A stretch of DNA of 64,000 nucleotides from Minicystis rosea (GTDB lineage: Bacteria > Myxococcota_A > Polyangia > Polyangiales > Polyangiaceae): assembly GCA_001931535.1 (NCBI GenBank), contig CP016211.1, forward strand, positions 682,001 through 746,000, in the 5' to 3' direction. Below, piece by piece: positions 51,635-59,436 of this stretch (position 1 is the stretch's first letter; each line of letters opens with the position of its first letter). The notes below the pieces were generated by a model. The model was not told the origin of the DNA, did no database searches, and saw only the letters and a list, made by a program, of their open reading frames with translations. Made by a program: the position numbers and the translations under genes.

Positions 51635-52714
51635 ATGCTTCGCCACTCGCTTTGGAAAGCTGCATTCCCGCTCTTCGCGCTGCTCGTTCCCGTCGTCTCG
51701 GGCGCTTGCAACAACGGTGAGATCCCCATTGGCCAGGATCAACAACCCGTCTCCTGTACGGCCGACAGCGACTGTCCCAGCGGAAAGCTCTGCGCCTCCG
51801 GCTTCTGCGCCAAAGCCTGTACCGCCGACTCCGAGTGTTCGGCGAGCCAGGCCTGTATCGCGGGTGCCTGCCAGACCGCGCCCACCTGTACCCCCGCGGC
51901 CGAAGTCTGCGACGGCATCGACAACGACTGCAACGGCACCGTGGACGACGGCGCCCAATGTCCCGGCGGCGGGAGCTGCATCAACGGACAGTGCGTATCC
52001 AACGCCTGCACCGTGGACAGCGATTGCACGGTGGCCCAAGCGTGCGTGAACGGCCAATGCACCACCGCCGGCGCCTGCGCCAGCGACGCGGACTGCACGG
52101 CGGCGCAAGCATGCATCAACGGCCAATGCACCTCGGCTTCCTGTACCCCCACGGCCGAGGTCTGCGACGGCATCGACAACGATTGCAACGGCACCGTGGA
52201 CGACGGCGCTCAATGTCCCGGCGGTGGGAGCTGCGTCAACGGACAGTGTGAATCCAACACCTGTGTCGCGGACAGCGACTGCACGGCGACCGAAGCATGC
52301 ATCAACGGTCAATGCACCTCGGCCACCGCCTGCGCCAGCGACGCGGACTGCACGGCGGCGCAAGCGTGCATCAATGGCCAATGCACCTCGGCTTCCTGCT
52401 CGTGCGGTGATGGCTTTTGCGATGCGCAGTGCGGCGAGGCGCCTGCTTCCTGCCCGCAGGACTGCGGTGCGCCGGCCTGCGCGACGGACAGCGAGTGCGG
52501 TGCGCACAGTGCCTGTGTGAGCGGCTTCTGCGGCTGCCAGAGCGGTTGGGTCGACGCCGATCAGAACGCCGCCAACGGCTGCGAGCATGCTTGTCCGGGC
52601 GGCGGCGCGGAGATCTGCGACGGCATCGACAACGACTGCAATGGCATCGTCGACGATGGAGCGCTCTGCGCCCCCGGGCAGACCTGCCAGAACGGTGTTT
52701 GCGTGGTGCTGTGA
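51635..52714 (+). CDS. MopE-like cysteine-rich lipoprotein with duplicated CDGIDNDCNG modules
   Basis: This 359-residue protein starts at ATG 51635 (GAGGAG upstream). The signal FPLFALLVPVVSGAC gives a lipobox SGAC. The mature chain is a chain of short Cys modules (DSDCTVAQACVNGQC type). It has three copies of the calcium-binding-like motif EVCDGIDNDCNGTVDDGAQC (third copy EICDGIDNDCNGIVDDGALC). An ~84-residue block is duplicated almost exactly in tandem, also at DNA level. These motifs are common in myxobacterial surface proteins and in MopE. A cell-surface metal-binding or adhesive role is likely. Confidence 0.8.
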   Translation: MLRHSLWKAAFPLFALLVPVVSGACNNGEIPIGQDQQPVSCTADSDCPSGKLCASGFCAKACTADSECSASQACIAGACQTAPTCTPAAEVCDGIDNDCNGTVDDGAQCPGGGSCINGQCVSNACTVDSDCTVAQACVNGQCTTAGACASDADCTAAQACINGQCTSASCTPTAEVCDGIDNDCNGTVDDGAQCPGGGSCVNGQCESNTCVADSDCTATEACINGQCTSATACASDADCTAAQACINGQCTSASCSCGDGFCDAQCGEAPASCPQDCGAPACATDSECGAHSACVSGFCGCQSGWVDADQNAANGCEHACPGGGAEICDGIDNDCNGIVDDGALCAPGQTCQNGVCVVL

Positions 52715-52726
52715 GACCGCCGCATG

Positions 52727-52751
52727 GGGTGGCGCGAACCTCCCGCCACCC
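52727..52751. terminator. Bidirectional hairpin between convergent genes
   Basis: GGGTGGCG and CGCCACCC form a perfect 8 bp stem with a nine-base loop, 12 bases after the MopE-like stop and before the small-lipoprotein stop on the other strand. Confidence 0.55.
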
Positions 52752-52772
52752 TGTGGGTGTATCCGATCGTTT

Positions 52773-53063
52773 TCACTGCGGCGTGCACGCCGGCTCCACC
52801 ACGACCACCACCGGCGCCGCCTGCGCGCGGCGTCGGGCCGCGGCGCGCTCGGCTTCCTGGCGCGCCCGCTCCTGCGCCATCGCCTCGCGCGCGCTCTCTT
52901 CGCGGGTTCGTGCTTCCTCGATCGCGGAGATCTCGCTCGCGACGGTGGCCGTCGCGGCGATGAGCTCCATGCCGGCGGCGAACGCCAGGAAGCCGTTCTT
53001 TCCGCAACCGGTGGTGAAGAGGGCGAGGGAGGCGGCGAGGATGAGAAGCTTGGCTCGGGTCAT
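52773..53063 (-). CDS. Small coiled-coil lipoprotein
   Basis: A 96-residue protein from ATG 53063 (GGGAG seven bases upstream). Signal RAKLLILAASLALFTTGCGK with lipobox TTGC. The mature part has a hydrophobic helix (FLAFAAGMELIAATATVASE) followed by an Ala/Glu/Arg coiled coil (EEARTREESAREAMAQERAR) and a Val-rich end. It follows the desaturase on the same strand, 47 bp away, and may be co-transcribed. No function recognised. Confidence 0.65.
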   Translation of the reverse strand: MTRAKLLILAASLALFTTGCGKNGFLAFAAGMELIAATATVASEISAIEEARTREESAREAMAQERARQEAERAAARRRAQAAPVVVVVEPACTPQ

Positions 53064-53110
53064 GTCCGCTCCCATGTCCAAGGAGCGTGCCACCGAGCCT
53101 CGCGGCGATA

Positions 53111-53995
53111 TCAGGTCTCGACGGCGGCTTCGACGGTGGGCGCCGTGAGCTGCTCTTCGGAGGGACGCGAGTCCCGCACGTGGCGCGGCGGTGCGTGCAG
53201 ATCCCACACGAGGCCGAGCGCCTGCATGACCTTGAGGATGTAAAAGGTCATGTCGATCTCCCACCAATAAAAACCCTGTCGCACCGAGCGCTGATAATAA
53301 TGGTGGTTGTTGTGCCAGCCCTCGCCCATCGTCACGAGGGCGAGAATCAGGCTGTTTCGGCTGTTGTCCGTGGTCACGTAGCGCCGCCGCCCGAAGACGT
53401 GCGTGAGCGAGTTGATGGTGAAGGTGCCGTGCCAGAGCATCACGGTCGACACGAGCAGGCCCCACACGAGCGCGTGCCACCCGCCGATGAGGAACAGGCT
53501 CACGCCGAGCACCGTCGGCGGCACGAGGTGCCATGACTCGAGCCACACGAGCTCGGGGAACTTCTCCAGATCACGGACCTTGTCGCGCTCCGTATTCTCG
53601 TACTTGGCCGACATGATCCAACCGACGTGGCTCCACCAGAAGCCGTCCATCAGCACGGAGTGCACGTCACCGGGCTTGTCGGAGAGCTTGTGATGCACGC
53701 GGTGGTGACTCGCCCACCAGAGCACGCCCTTTTGGGCGCTCGACGTCGCGAGGAGCGCGAAGAGAAACTGCATCACGCGTCCGGTGCGGAAGCTGCGATG
53801 GGAGAAATATCGGTGATATCCGGCAGTCACCCCGAACATGCGCACGTAGTAGAGCGCGACGGCCAGGGCGAACCCCTTCCACGACCAGCCCAGGACGGCC
53901 ACGCCCACGACGGCGCTCAAGTGGATGAGGATGAATGGGATCGATTTCCCCCACGAGATGCGCTTGTCGGGCCTGCCCGCTGCGAGGCTGCTCAT
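53111..53995 (-). CDS. Membrane fatty acid desaturase (delta-9 type)
   Basis: A 294-residue protein with the three His boxes of membrane acyl-CoA/acyl-lipid desaturases: HRYFSH, HHRVHH and HNNHH, spaced as usual and bracketed by four hydrophobic helices (GRVMQFLFALLATSSAQKGV, VLGVSLFLIGGWHALVWGLL). The di-iron site inserts a double bond into a saturated acyl chain, which would raise membrane fluidity. ATG 53995 has AGAGG three bases before it. A direct repeat CGTCAGG-ATTT-CGTCAGG lies 24 bp upstream of the start. Electron donor not encoded nearby. Confidence 0.92.
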   Translation of the reverse strand: MSSLAAGRPDKRISWGKSIPFILIHLSAVVGVAVLGWSWKGFALAVALYYVRMFGVTAGYHRYFSHRSFRTGRVMQFLFALLATSSAQKGVLWWASHHRVHHKLSDKPGDVHSVLMDGFWWSHVGWIMSAKYENTERDKVRDLEKFPELVWLESWHLVPPTVLGVSLFLIGGWHALVWGLLVSTVMLWHGTFTINSLTHVFGRRRYVTTDNSRNSLILALVTMGEGWHNNHHYYQRSVRQGFYWWEIDMTFYILKVMQALGLVWDLHAPPRHVRDSRPSEEQLTAPTVEAAVET

Positions 53996-54381
53996 GCCTC
54001 TGACGATAGAGTGCCCTCCGTCAGGATTTCGTCAGGGAAGAGCCACGTTTGCTGCCGTTCGGCCTGTTCGCTCGACGTGACGCAAAGCGTGCGCGCCGCT
54101 GCGTGACCCGCATCGGCTCTCGGTGATGACGCGACATCGACGGACGCGTTCGCGCATCCCGGAGATCGATCGAAGCAGGAAGACGCCTTTCTCACGGCCT
54201 CTCGCGCCCTGTCAGCGCCCATCGATGACTCGTCGCCGTCGGCGAGCGACACGTGGAGATGGCCTTCGAGGTCGGCGTGAAGAAGCGCGCGCAGGCGCCG
54301 AAATGAGCATCGGCGCAGCTGGAGCGGCGAGCGAAGGGGAGGGAAGGCGCGCGGCCCGATGGCGAGGTCGCGCGCTGCGCG
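53996..54381. other. 386 bp non-coding stretch with candidate operator
   Basis: A direct repeat CGTCAGG-ATTT-CGTCAGG (54019-54036, period 11 bp) sits upstream of the desaturase start and may bind a lipid-responsive regulator. An 86-codon frame on the minus strand (53992-54252) is open but lacks a ribosome site and family resemblance. Nothing else seen. Confidence 0.35.
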
Positions 54382-55272
54382 TCAGATCTCGCCGTAGGCG
54401 CGGGCGATCACCCGGCGCGCCACGGTTTGAATGCCGGTGTGCTCGAAGTAGTTGGTCGCGAGGTCGATGCCGGCGGCCACGTAGTCGAGCCGATGGTCGG
54501 CGATCTCGAGGTAATCCTTCACGCGCGCGAGCACGCCTTCGCGCTCGATGCCCTTGCTCTCGACGAAGTTGGTGATGGCGCCGGTCGCCGCGCCGAGGTT
54601 CTCCTTCAAGAGCTGGCGCTTCTCACCGATGCTGACGCCGGGCAGGTGCTCCATGATGCGCGCGAAGCGCGGGTGATCGCTGAGATCGAAGTCGGAGAGC
54701 TCCATCAGGAGATCGGTGATCTGCGTGAGGAAGTCCGGCCCGAGCGGGATCATGCAATCGCAGGCGATCCACGCGGCGAGGCGCATCGACTCCTCCTTTT
54801 CGTACGAAGCGAGCGCCGACGCGAAGTCGCCCACGCTGTCGCCGGGGAGGCCGTTGCAGTAACAGAACGCGGCCAGCTCGGCGACGAGCTTCACGCCGGC
54901 ATCGACCGCCTGGGTGGTGTCGGCCTTGGGCGTGATGTTGGCGAGGAAGCCGAGCCACTCGGACCCTTCGCCGATCTTGCGCGCCATCGCGGCCATGCCG
55001 GCGAGGCCGCTGGTGTCGTCGACGAGGCGGAAGATCTGCACCGCGCGCTGGTAGCCCTGATCGGGATCCTTGTAGAGCATGATGGCGCGCTCGCCGACGC
55101 GCTGGATCAGCTCTTGATCCTCCTCGCCGGTGACGTGCCGAATCATCCCCTCGAAGCTCGTGATGTTCTGCCACTCGCCGGGCACGATGTAGTCGAGCGC
55201 GCCCAGGAGGCGCGTCGTCATGCTCTTCTCCGGCAGCTCTTCCAAGATCTCGTGGATGTTCTCGTCGCTCAT
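54382..55272 (-). CDS. Uncharacterised conserved-looking cytoplasmic protein
   Basis: This 296-residue protein begins MSDENIHEILEELPEKSMTT with GAGGAG upstream of ATG 55272. It is acidic and largely helical, without signal or membrane segments. Runs such as EGMIRHVTGEEDQELIQRVG, AFCYCNGLPGDSVGDFASAL and GVLARVKDYLEIADHRLDYV look constrained. The C-terminal part (YFEHTGIQTVARRVIARAYG) is basic. No family recognised; codon use matches its neighbours, so it is a native gene. Two copies of a palindromic repeat lie between it and the upstream lipoprotein gene. Confidence 0.65.
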   Translation of the reverse strand: MSDENIHEILEELPEKSMTTRLLGALDYIVPGEWQNITSFEGMIRHVTGEEDQELIQRVGERAIMLYKDPDQGYQRAVQIFRLVDDTSGLAGMAAMARKIGEGSEWLGFLANITPKADTTQAVDAGVKLVAELAAFCYCNGLPGDSVGDFASALASYEKEESMRLAAWIACDCMIPLGPDFLTQITDLLMELSDFDLSDHPRFARIMEHLPGVSIGEKRQLLKENLGAATGAITNFVESKGIEREGVLARVKDYLEIADHRLDYVAAGIDLATNYFEHTGIQTVARRVIARAYGEI

Positions 55273-55356
55273 GGGGCTCCTCGGGTCGATCAGCGGCTGG
55301 CTCGTCCAGCCCGGGATTGCAGGTCGTGATCCAAGGCTGGTGCGTCCAGCCTGGGG

Positions 55357-55424
55357 CTTGGGGCCGCTCGCGGCCCCATCGTGATCCAAGGGTTTGGGGC
55401 CGCTCGCGGCCCCATCATGATCAA
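55357..55424. repeat. Tandem pair of GGGGCCGCTCGCGGCCCC palindromes
   Basis: The 18 bp palindrome occurs at 55360-55377 and 55396-55413, each followed by ATCRTGATC, about 36 bp apart. A related pair lies at 44357-44415. The arrangement between same-strand genes suggests terminator-like or REP-like elements. Confidence 0.65.
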
Positions 55425-55897
55425 AGCCCGCCGAGGCCGGCGAGATCGAAGCGCTCGATCCAGGCTTTGCGCGCGTCGGCGTCGAGCGATTGGCTCGACA
55501 CCTTCACTTGATAGCGATCCTTCACCAGGAGCGCCGATTGGTTCTTGCCGACGGTGACGAGCGGATAGCCGCGCACCTTCTCGCTCGCGCTCGCGAACTT
55601 GCTCTTGGCGTCGGGCTCGTTGAGCGTGTCGGAGATGCTGAGCACGGCCACGTCCTTGCCGTCCTTCTTCAGCTTGGCCTCGGCATAGCCGGGCTTCTCC
55701 GCGGTGTAGACGCGGCTGTGGCCGTCGGTGGAATCCGCCGGGAAGAACTTGTTGAACGCGGATCCCGGCTTCGATCCTTCGGCGGTGATGGCAGTGGGTT
55801 TGGACGAGGCGGCTTGATCCCACCGCGTCGGCTCTTTGCTGCACGCAGCGAGCGAGAGGGCCAGCGCGAGGAGCCACGGGAGAGGACGCATGGTCAT
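55421..55897 (-). CDS. Uncharacterised lipoprotein
   Basis: A 158-residue protein from ATG 55897 (GGGAAAG upstream); ATG 55891 is two codons later. Signal RPLPWLLALALSLAACSKEP with lipobox LAAC. The mature part is alpha/beta and Lys-rich: SAFNKFFPADSTDGHSRVYT, AKLKKDGKDVAVLSISDTLN, KVRGYPLVTVGKNQSALLVK and ARKAWIERFDLAGLGGL. No enzyme motif or family was recognised. It stands alone between the hydroxylase and the 54.4-55.3 kb gene. Confidence 0.7.
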   Translation of the reverse strand: MTMRPLPWLLALALSLAACSKEPTRWDQAASSKPTAITAEGSKPGSAFNKFFPADSTDGHSRVYTAEKPGYAEAKLKKDGKDVAVLSISDTLNEPDAKSKFASASEKVRGYPLVTVGKNQSALLVKDRYQVKVSSQSLDADARKAWIERFDLAGLGGL

Positions 55898-56007
55898 GGC
55901 GCTTTCCCACATGGCAGCGCTGCACCGGCGCCGCAAGAGTCACCCGAGGTCGACCGCGTCTCCGGGGCAGGCAGCCTCATGGAAACACCCAGTTGAGCGC
56001 GAGCGCG

Positions 56008-56856
56008 TCACTCGCTCGCGGGATGCCAGCCGGGCCCGCGGAAGATGCGGCCCATGGCCTCACCGAAGCTCTTCGCGCGGGCCACGTCGCGGCCGAGCGC
56101 GGCATATTCGTGGAAAGCGATCCGCAACGGATTGTACGTCTCGATGTCCTTCGTCAGCCCGTAGACGACGCGCGCCTTCTCCTCTTCGAACGTGCCCAAG
56201 AGGCGGTCCCAGACGATGAAGATCCCGCCGTAGTTCTTGTCGAGATACTCGGTGTTCTTGCCGTGATGAACGCGGTGGTGCGACGGCGTGTTGAAGATGA
56301 GCTCGATGGGGCGCGGCAGCTTCCCCACGGCCTCGGTGTGCACCCAGAATTGATAGATGAGGTTGAGGCCGTTCGAGACGAGGATCATCCACGGCCGCAC
56401 GCCGACGAGCGCGAGCGGCGGATAGAGCACGATGCCGAGCACCGGCGTCCACGGCTGGCGCAGCGCGGTCGAGAAATTGAAGAAGCGGCTCGAGTGGTGG
56501 TTCACGTGGCACGCCCAGAAGAGGCGCACCTCGTGCTCGAGCCGATGATGCACGTAGTACATGAAATCCCACCCCACGATCGCGGCCGTCCAGCCGAGCG
56601 CGCCGGCGCCGAGATCGAGGAGGCGATGCTCCCACGCCAACTTCGCGAGCAGGTAATACGTCGCGTTGATCGCGGTCACGAAGAGCACGGATCCCATGCC
56701 CATCGCGAGGCTCGCGGCCGTGTCCTTCCGATCCGTGTAGCCGAGCACGTCGCTGCCGCGCGCGCGCATGCGACCGAGCACCCACGGCTCGACGAGGAGC
56801 GCCGCGATGAAGGCGGGGATCGCATACAGCGTCGGATCCGGAGGCAGCTCGAGCAT
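56008..56856 (-). CDS. Sterol desaturase/fatty acid hydroxylase superfamily protein
   Basis: This 282-residue protein has the His-box set of the superfamily: HHRLEH, HVNHHSS and SHHRVHH, between hydrophobic helices (YAIPAFIAALLVEPWVLG, FVTAINATYYLLAKLAWEH). The di-iron enzymes hydroxylate or desaturate sterols, alkylglycerols or fatty acyl chains. GxxFIVWDRLLGTFEEE near residue 220 is typical of the alkylglycerol-monooxygenase-like branch. ATG 56856 is supported. It is monocistronic. Myxobacteria make sterols and ether lipids, so either is a plausible substrate. Confidence 0.88.
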   Translation of the reverse strand: MLELPPDPTLYAIPAFIAALLVEPWVLGRMRARGSDVLGYTDRKDTAASLAMGMGSVLFVTAINATYYLLAKLAWEHRLLDLGAGALGWTAAIVGWDFMYYVHHRLEHEVRLFWACHVNHHSSRFFNFSTALRQPWTPVLGIVLYPPLALVGVRPWMILVSNGLNLIYQFWVHTEAVGKLPRPIELIFNTPSHHRVHHGKNTEYLDKNYGGIFIVWDRLLGTFEEEKARVVYGLTKDIETYNPLRIAFHEYAALGRDVARAKSFGEAMGRIFRGPGWHPASE

Positions 56857-56918
56857 GGCGCGATTCTACCCGGTTACACCGCGAGGCACCCTCCTATCGT
56901 CGCGCCGAGGCGCGAAGG

Positions 56919-58445
56919 TCAATCGTGCACGTAGACCAGGGTGCCTTCGCGGGCCATCGTCGCGTGCCAGCCGGGCGGCACCCGCGGATCGGTCCAGCGG
57001 AACAACCATGCTGCGTCCACGGGCGCGAGGTTCACGCAGCCGTGGCTGTGCGCGTGCCCGAAGTCGTCGTGCCAATAGGCGGCGTGCAGCGCATATCCCT
57101 TGTGGAAATACTGCACGAAAGGCACGTCGCGCAGATCGAAGGCGTCACTCGCCTCGTTCCCATCCATCGTCACGGTCACGTGCTTTTCGTAGATCTTGAA
57201 GGTGCCTTGGATGGTGGCGTGCGTCTCTTCCGGATCGCCCGTGCCGCCCACGCCGGTGGAGACGAGCGTCACGTAAACGGGCTTCGTCCCCTCATAAGCC
57301 ACCAGCGTTTGCCGTGGGATGGAGACCTCGATCCATTTGCCACCTTCCTCGGCCCAGCGCGGTGGCCGACGCATGGTCTTGACCACCACCACCTGATCTT
57401 CGCGCACCAGCGTGCCGTCACGCGCGACCACGAAGCTCGTGTCGTTCACGCGACGCACTTCCTCGGTGACGGGCACGGCCTCGCGGAAGCCGAGCACGGG
57501 GCCCACCGACAGACCGTGCGGACCATCGATGACGCGGAACGCGCCCGTGCGCCGCACGAAGGCCACCGGGAGCGTCAAGCCGTCGCCGAGCACCATCCCG
57601 GAGAAGCGGCTCTGCTCCACGATCCGCGTGCGATCGAGCGGGATCAGCTCGAGGCCCGTGGTGACGCCGAAGCGGCGTCCCTCGTGCTCGACGGTGTTGA
57701 GGAGCGCGAAGCCCGATCGACCTTTGGGGTGCCCGAGGAACACGCGACGCGGTCCGCGGTGCTCGTTCCCGAGGCCCACCGCCGCGCTGCCCGGCGTGAG
57801 CCATGCCGGGATGGGCTCGGCCGGCGGCAGGTTCGACGGCGTCAGGTTCTTGGCCAGATGATCGCGCAGGTCGGGCTCGAATCGCCGTTGATCGGCGCGG
57901 GTCGGCAAGCGCGCGTAGAGCGCGGGCGGCACCGATCGCGCGAGCGCATACAGGTACGGGAGGCCGTCTTCGCGCGGCGGGCGCGCGGCCGCCGTGACCA
58001 CGCGGTGATGCACGTCGAGCGTCGCCATCGCGCCCACGCACACGAACCCGCGCGGCTCGACGCGATACCAACCCTCGGGACAACGCGGGCCCGAAGCCAC
58101 GGGCTCGGCGCTGCGCCGCACGATCGCGCCCGCGCGCAGATACCCCAGCCGGCGCGCGCCCCAGCGCGGCTCGTCGTAGATCGAAGTCTCGGTCGCGATC
58201 GACGCGAGCTCGCCGGAGAACGCCGGATCGCGGATGTCACCGTCGATCGCCGCATCCGCGAGACCACCGTCGCCGCCGTCGATCGCGACCTCGGGGAGGG
58301 CCGTCGTGATCTCGGGCGGCGTGAGCTGCGCGGCGCGCGGCGGAGTCGCGGGCGGCTCGGCCGGCGCCTCACAGCCGGCGACGAGCGCGGCGATCCACAG
58401 GAGCGATCTCCCAGCGCCTCGGCTCACGGCGGTGGGGGCTATCAC
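56919..58445 (-). CDS. L,D-transpeptidase (YkuD) lipoprotein
   Basis: A 508-residue protein. Start GTG 58445; signal GRSLLWIAALVAGC with a lipobox. A SH3-like or linker region (YDEPRWGARRLGYLRAGAIV) precedes a YkuD domain. The catalytic motif is HAHSHGCVNLAPVDAAWL with Cys, preceded by YALHAAYWHDDFGHA. The enzyme forms 3-3 peptidoglycan crosslinks or anchors lipoproteins to the wall. It is divergent from the Fis-type HTH gene, with 174 bp between. Confidence 0.88.
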   Translation of the reverse strand: MIAPTAVSRGAGRSLLWIAALVAGCEAPAEPPATPPRAAQLTPPEITTALPEVAIDGGDGGLADAAIDGDIRDPAFSGELASIATETSIYDEPRWGARRLGYLRAGAIVRRSAEPVASGPRCPEGWYRVEPRGFVCVGAMATLDVHHRVVTAAARPPREDGLPYLYALARSVPPALYARLPTRADQRRFEPDLRDHLAKNLTPSNLPPAEPIPAWLTPGSAAVGLGNEHRGPRRVFLGHPKGRSGFALLNTVEHEGRRFGVTTGLELIPLDRTRIVEQSRFSGMVLGDGLTLPVAFVRRTGAFRVIDGPHGLSVGPVLGFREAVPVTEEVRRVNDTSFVVARDGTLVREDQVVVVKTMRRPPRWAEEGGKWIEVSIPRQTLVAYEGTKPVYVTLVSTGVGGTGDPEETHATIQGTFKIYEKHVTVTMDGNEASDAFDLRDVPFVQYFHKGYALHAAYWHDDFGHAHSHGCVNLAPVDAAWLFRWTDPRVPPGWHATMAREGTLVYVHD

Positions 58446-58619
58446 GATGCGCGGCCTTCGTGAAGGCGAAGCCGGGACAGACGTACAGGGTCGGGGCTCG
58501 CCTTACGTCTTGTTGGTGCTGTCGCAAAACGCCTGGGGCATGAAAGCTTCTATCATGGGGCTGAATGCCTCTTTCGGTCCGAGGGGCCATCCGGTCCCGG
58601 GGTCGATTGACGCGAACCC

Positions 58620-58988
58620 ATGAATCCTCGTGTGGACGCGCAATTCCGACCTCGTGGCACCCGCCTTGCTCAAGCCGGCCGCATGGTGAATGCGTCCCCG
58701 CTTCCGCGCAGCAACGAGCTCCCTCCCGCCCCGTCGAGCGACACGCACGCGGTCGGCGAGGTCGCTCCCGAGTCCGGACCGATCGCGTCTGCCGCCCCGC
58801 CGTCGCTGGACGGCGATTGGCCGACCCTCTCGGTCCTGAGCCGTCGCTACATCGATCGCGCCCTCGAGCACACGCGCGGAAACAAGACCCGCGCCGCCGA
58901 TCTCCTCGGCATCGATCGCCGCACCTTGAACCGCATCCTCGCCCGCGAGCGCGCCCGCAAGGCCGCTGCGGTCAAGGCCGCCGAGTAG
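58620..58988 (+). CDS. Orphan Fis/NtrC-type HTH protein
   Basis: A 122-residue protein. The C-terminal 45 residues (LSRRYIDRALEHTRGNKTRA and ADLLGIDRRTLNRILARERA) are a Fis-type HTH (HTH_8), as at the end of NtrC-family activators, but there is no AAA+ or receiver domain. The N-terminal ~65 residues are Pro/Ser-rich and disordered-looking. ATG 58620 and ATG 58683 are both possible starts; neither has a clear ribosome site. Two triple-palindrome arrays begin 20 bp after its stop codon and are the obvious candidate targets. It likely binds DNA as a dimer. Confidence 0.75.
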   Translation: MNPRVDAQFRPRGTRLAQAGRMVNASPLPRSNELPPAPSSDTHAVGEVAPESGPIASAAPPSLDGDWPTLSVLSRRYIDRALEHTRGNKTRAADLLGIDRRTLNRILARERARKAAAVKAAE

Positions 58989-59007
58989 TCCCTCTCACAC
59001 GGCGCGG

Positions 59008-59151
59008 GTGAAAGAACCTTTCGCCCCCTTCATAGAAGCGCCGTTTTCGCCTGTGGGCCGCGCCGTTGACGCGCTCGTGCTCCTTCTTCCCCGACGGCGG
59101 TGAAAGAATCTTTCGCCCCCTCGGCCGATACGCCTGAAAGAACTTTCGGTG
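59008..59151. repeat. Three GAAAGAA-CTTTC dyads
   Basis: GTGAAAGAACCTTTCGCCCC (59008-59027), GTGAAAGAATCTTTCGCCCC (59101-59120) and CTGAAAGAACTTTCGG (59135-59150) share the dyad GAAAG-AA(N)-CTTTC; the first two also share the flank GCCCC. They sit in the gap between two convergent genes. Confidence 0.75.
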
Positions 59152-59193
59152 TCCCAGCTCACGCCGGCGCACCGCGCAGCGCCCGTGTCCGAC

Positions 59194-59309
59194 ATCGTTT
59201 GAGGTCAAACGATTCCGTGCACCCCAGCGCGCGATCGAGATCGTTTGAGGTCAAACGATTCCGCGCGCCGTGCGCCTCGCGAACGAGAGCGTTTGAGGTC
59301 AAACGATTC
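59194..59309. repeat. Three CGTTTGAGGTCAAACG palindromes, 46-48 bp apart
   Basis: Copies at 59194-59215, 59240-59261 and 59288-59309 all read CGTTTGAGGTCAAACGATTC. The 16 bp core is a perfect palindrome with a two-base centre, so it suits a dimeric DNA-binding protein rather than an RNA hairpin. Spacing is about 46 and 48 bp. Unlike CRISPR, the intervals are short and share GCGC-rich sequence. Confidence 0.8.
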
Positions 59310-59436
59310 TGCGCGGCGCCTGTTCCACTTCAGCACCGTGCTCGTGGCTCGGGTTTGCCGGGTGGATGCGGCGTGTGATCGTTCGGCGCCGCGGTGAGCG
59401 AGGGCGCGCTGGATCCGAACGCGCCCTCGCGAGTGC

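Noticed and set aside
53992..54252. 86-codon minus-strand frame whose stop overlaps the desaturase start
   Set aside because: No ribosome site, no family resemblance and an unusual composition; probably chance.
58548..58619. Possible sigma-54 promoter before the HTH gene
   Set aside because: No GG-N10-GC with the TGGCAC-N5-TTGC pattern was found.
59194..59309. Possible CRISPR array
   Set aside because: Only three 22 bp repeats with 24-27 bp spacers, a perfect internal palindrome and no cas genes. More like binding sites.
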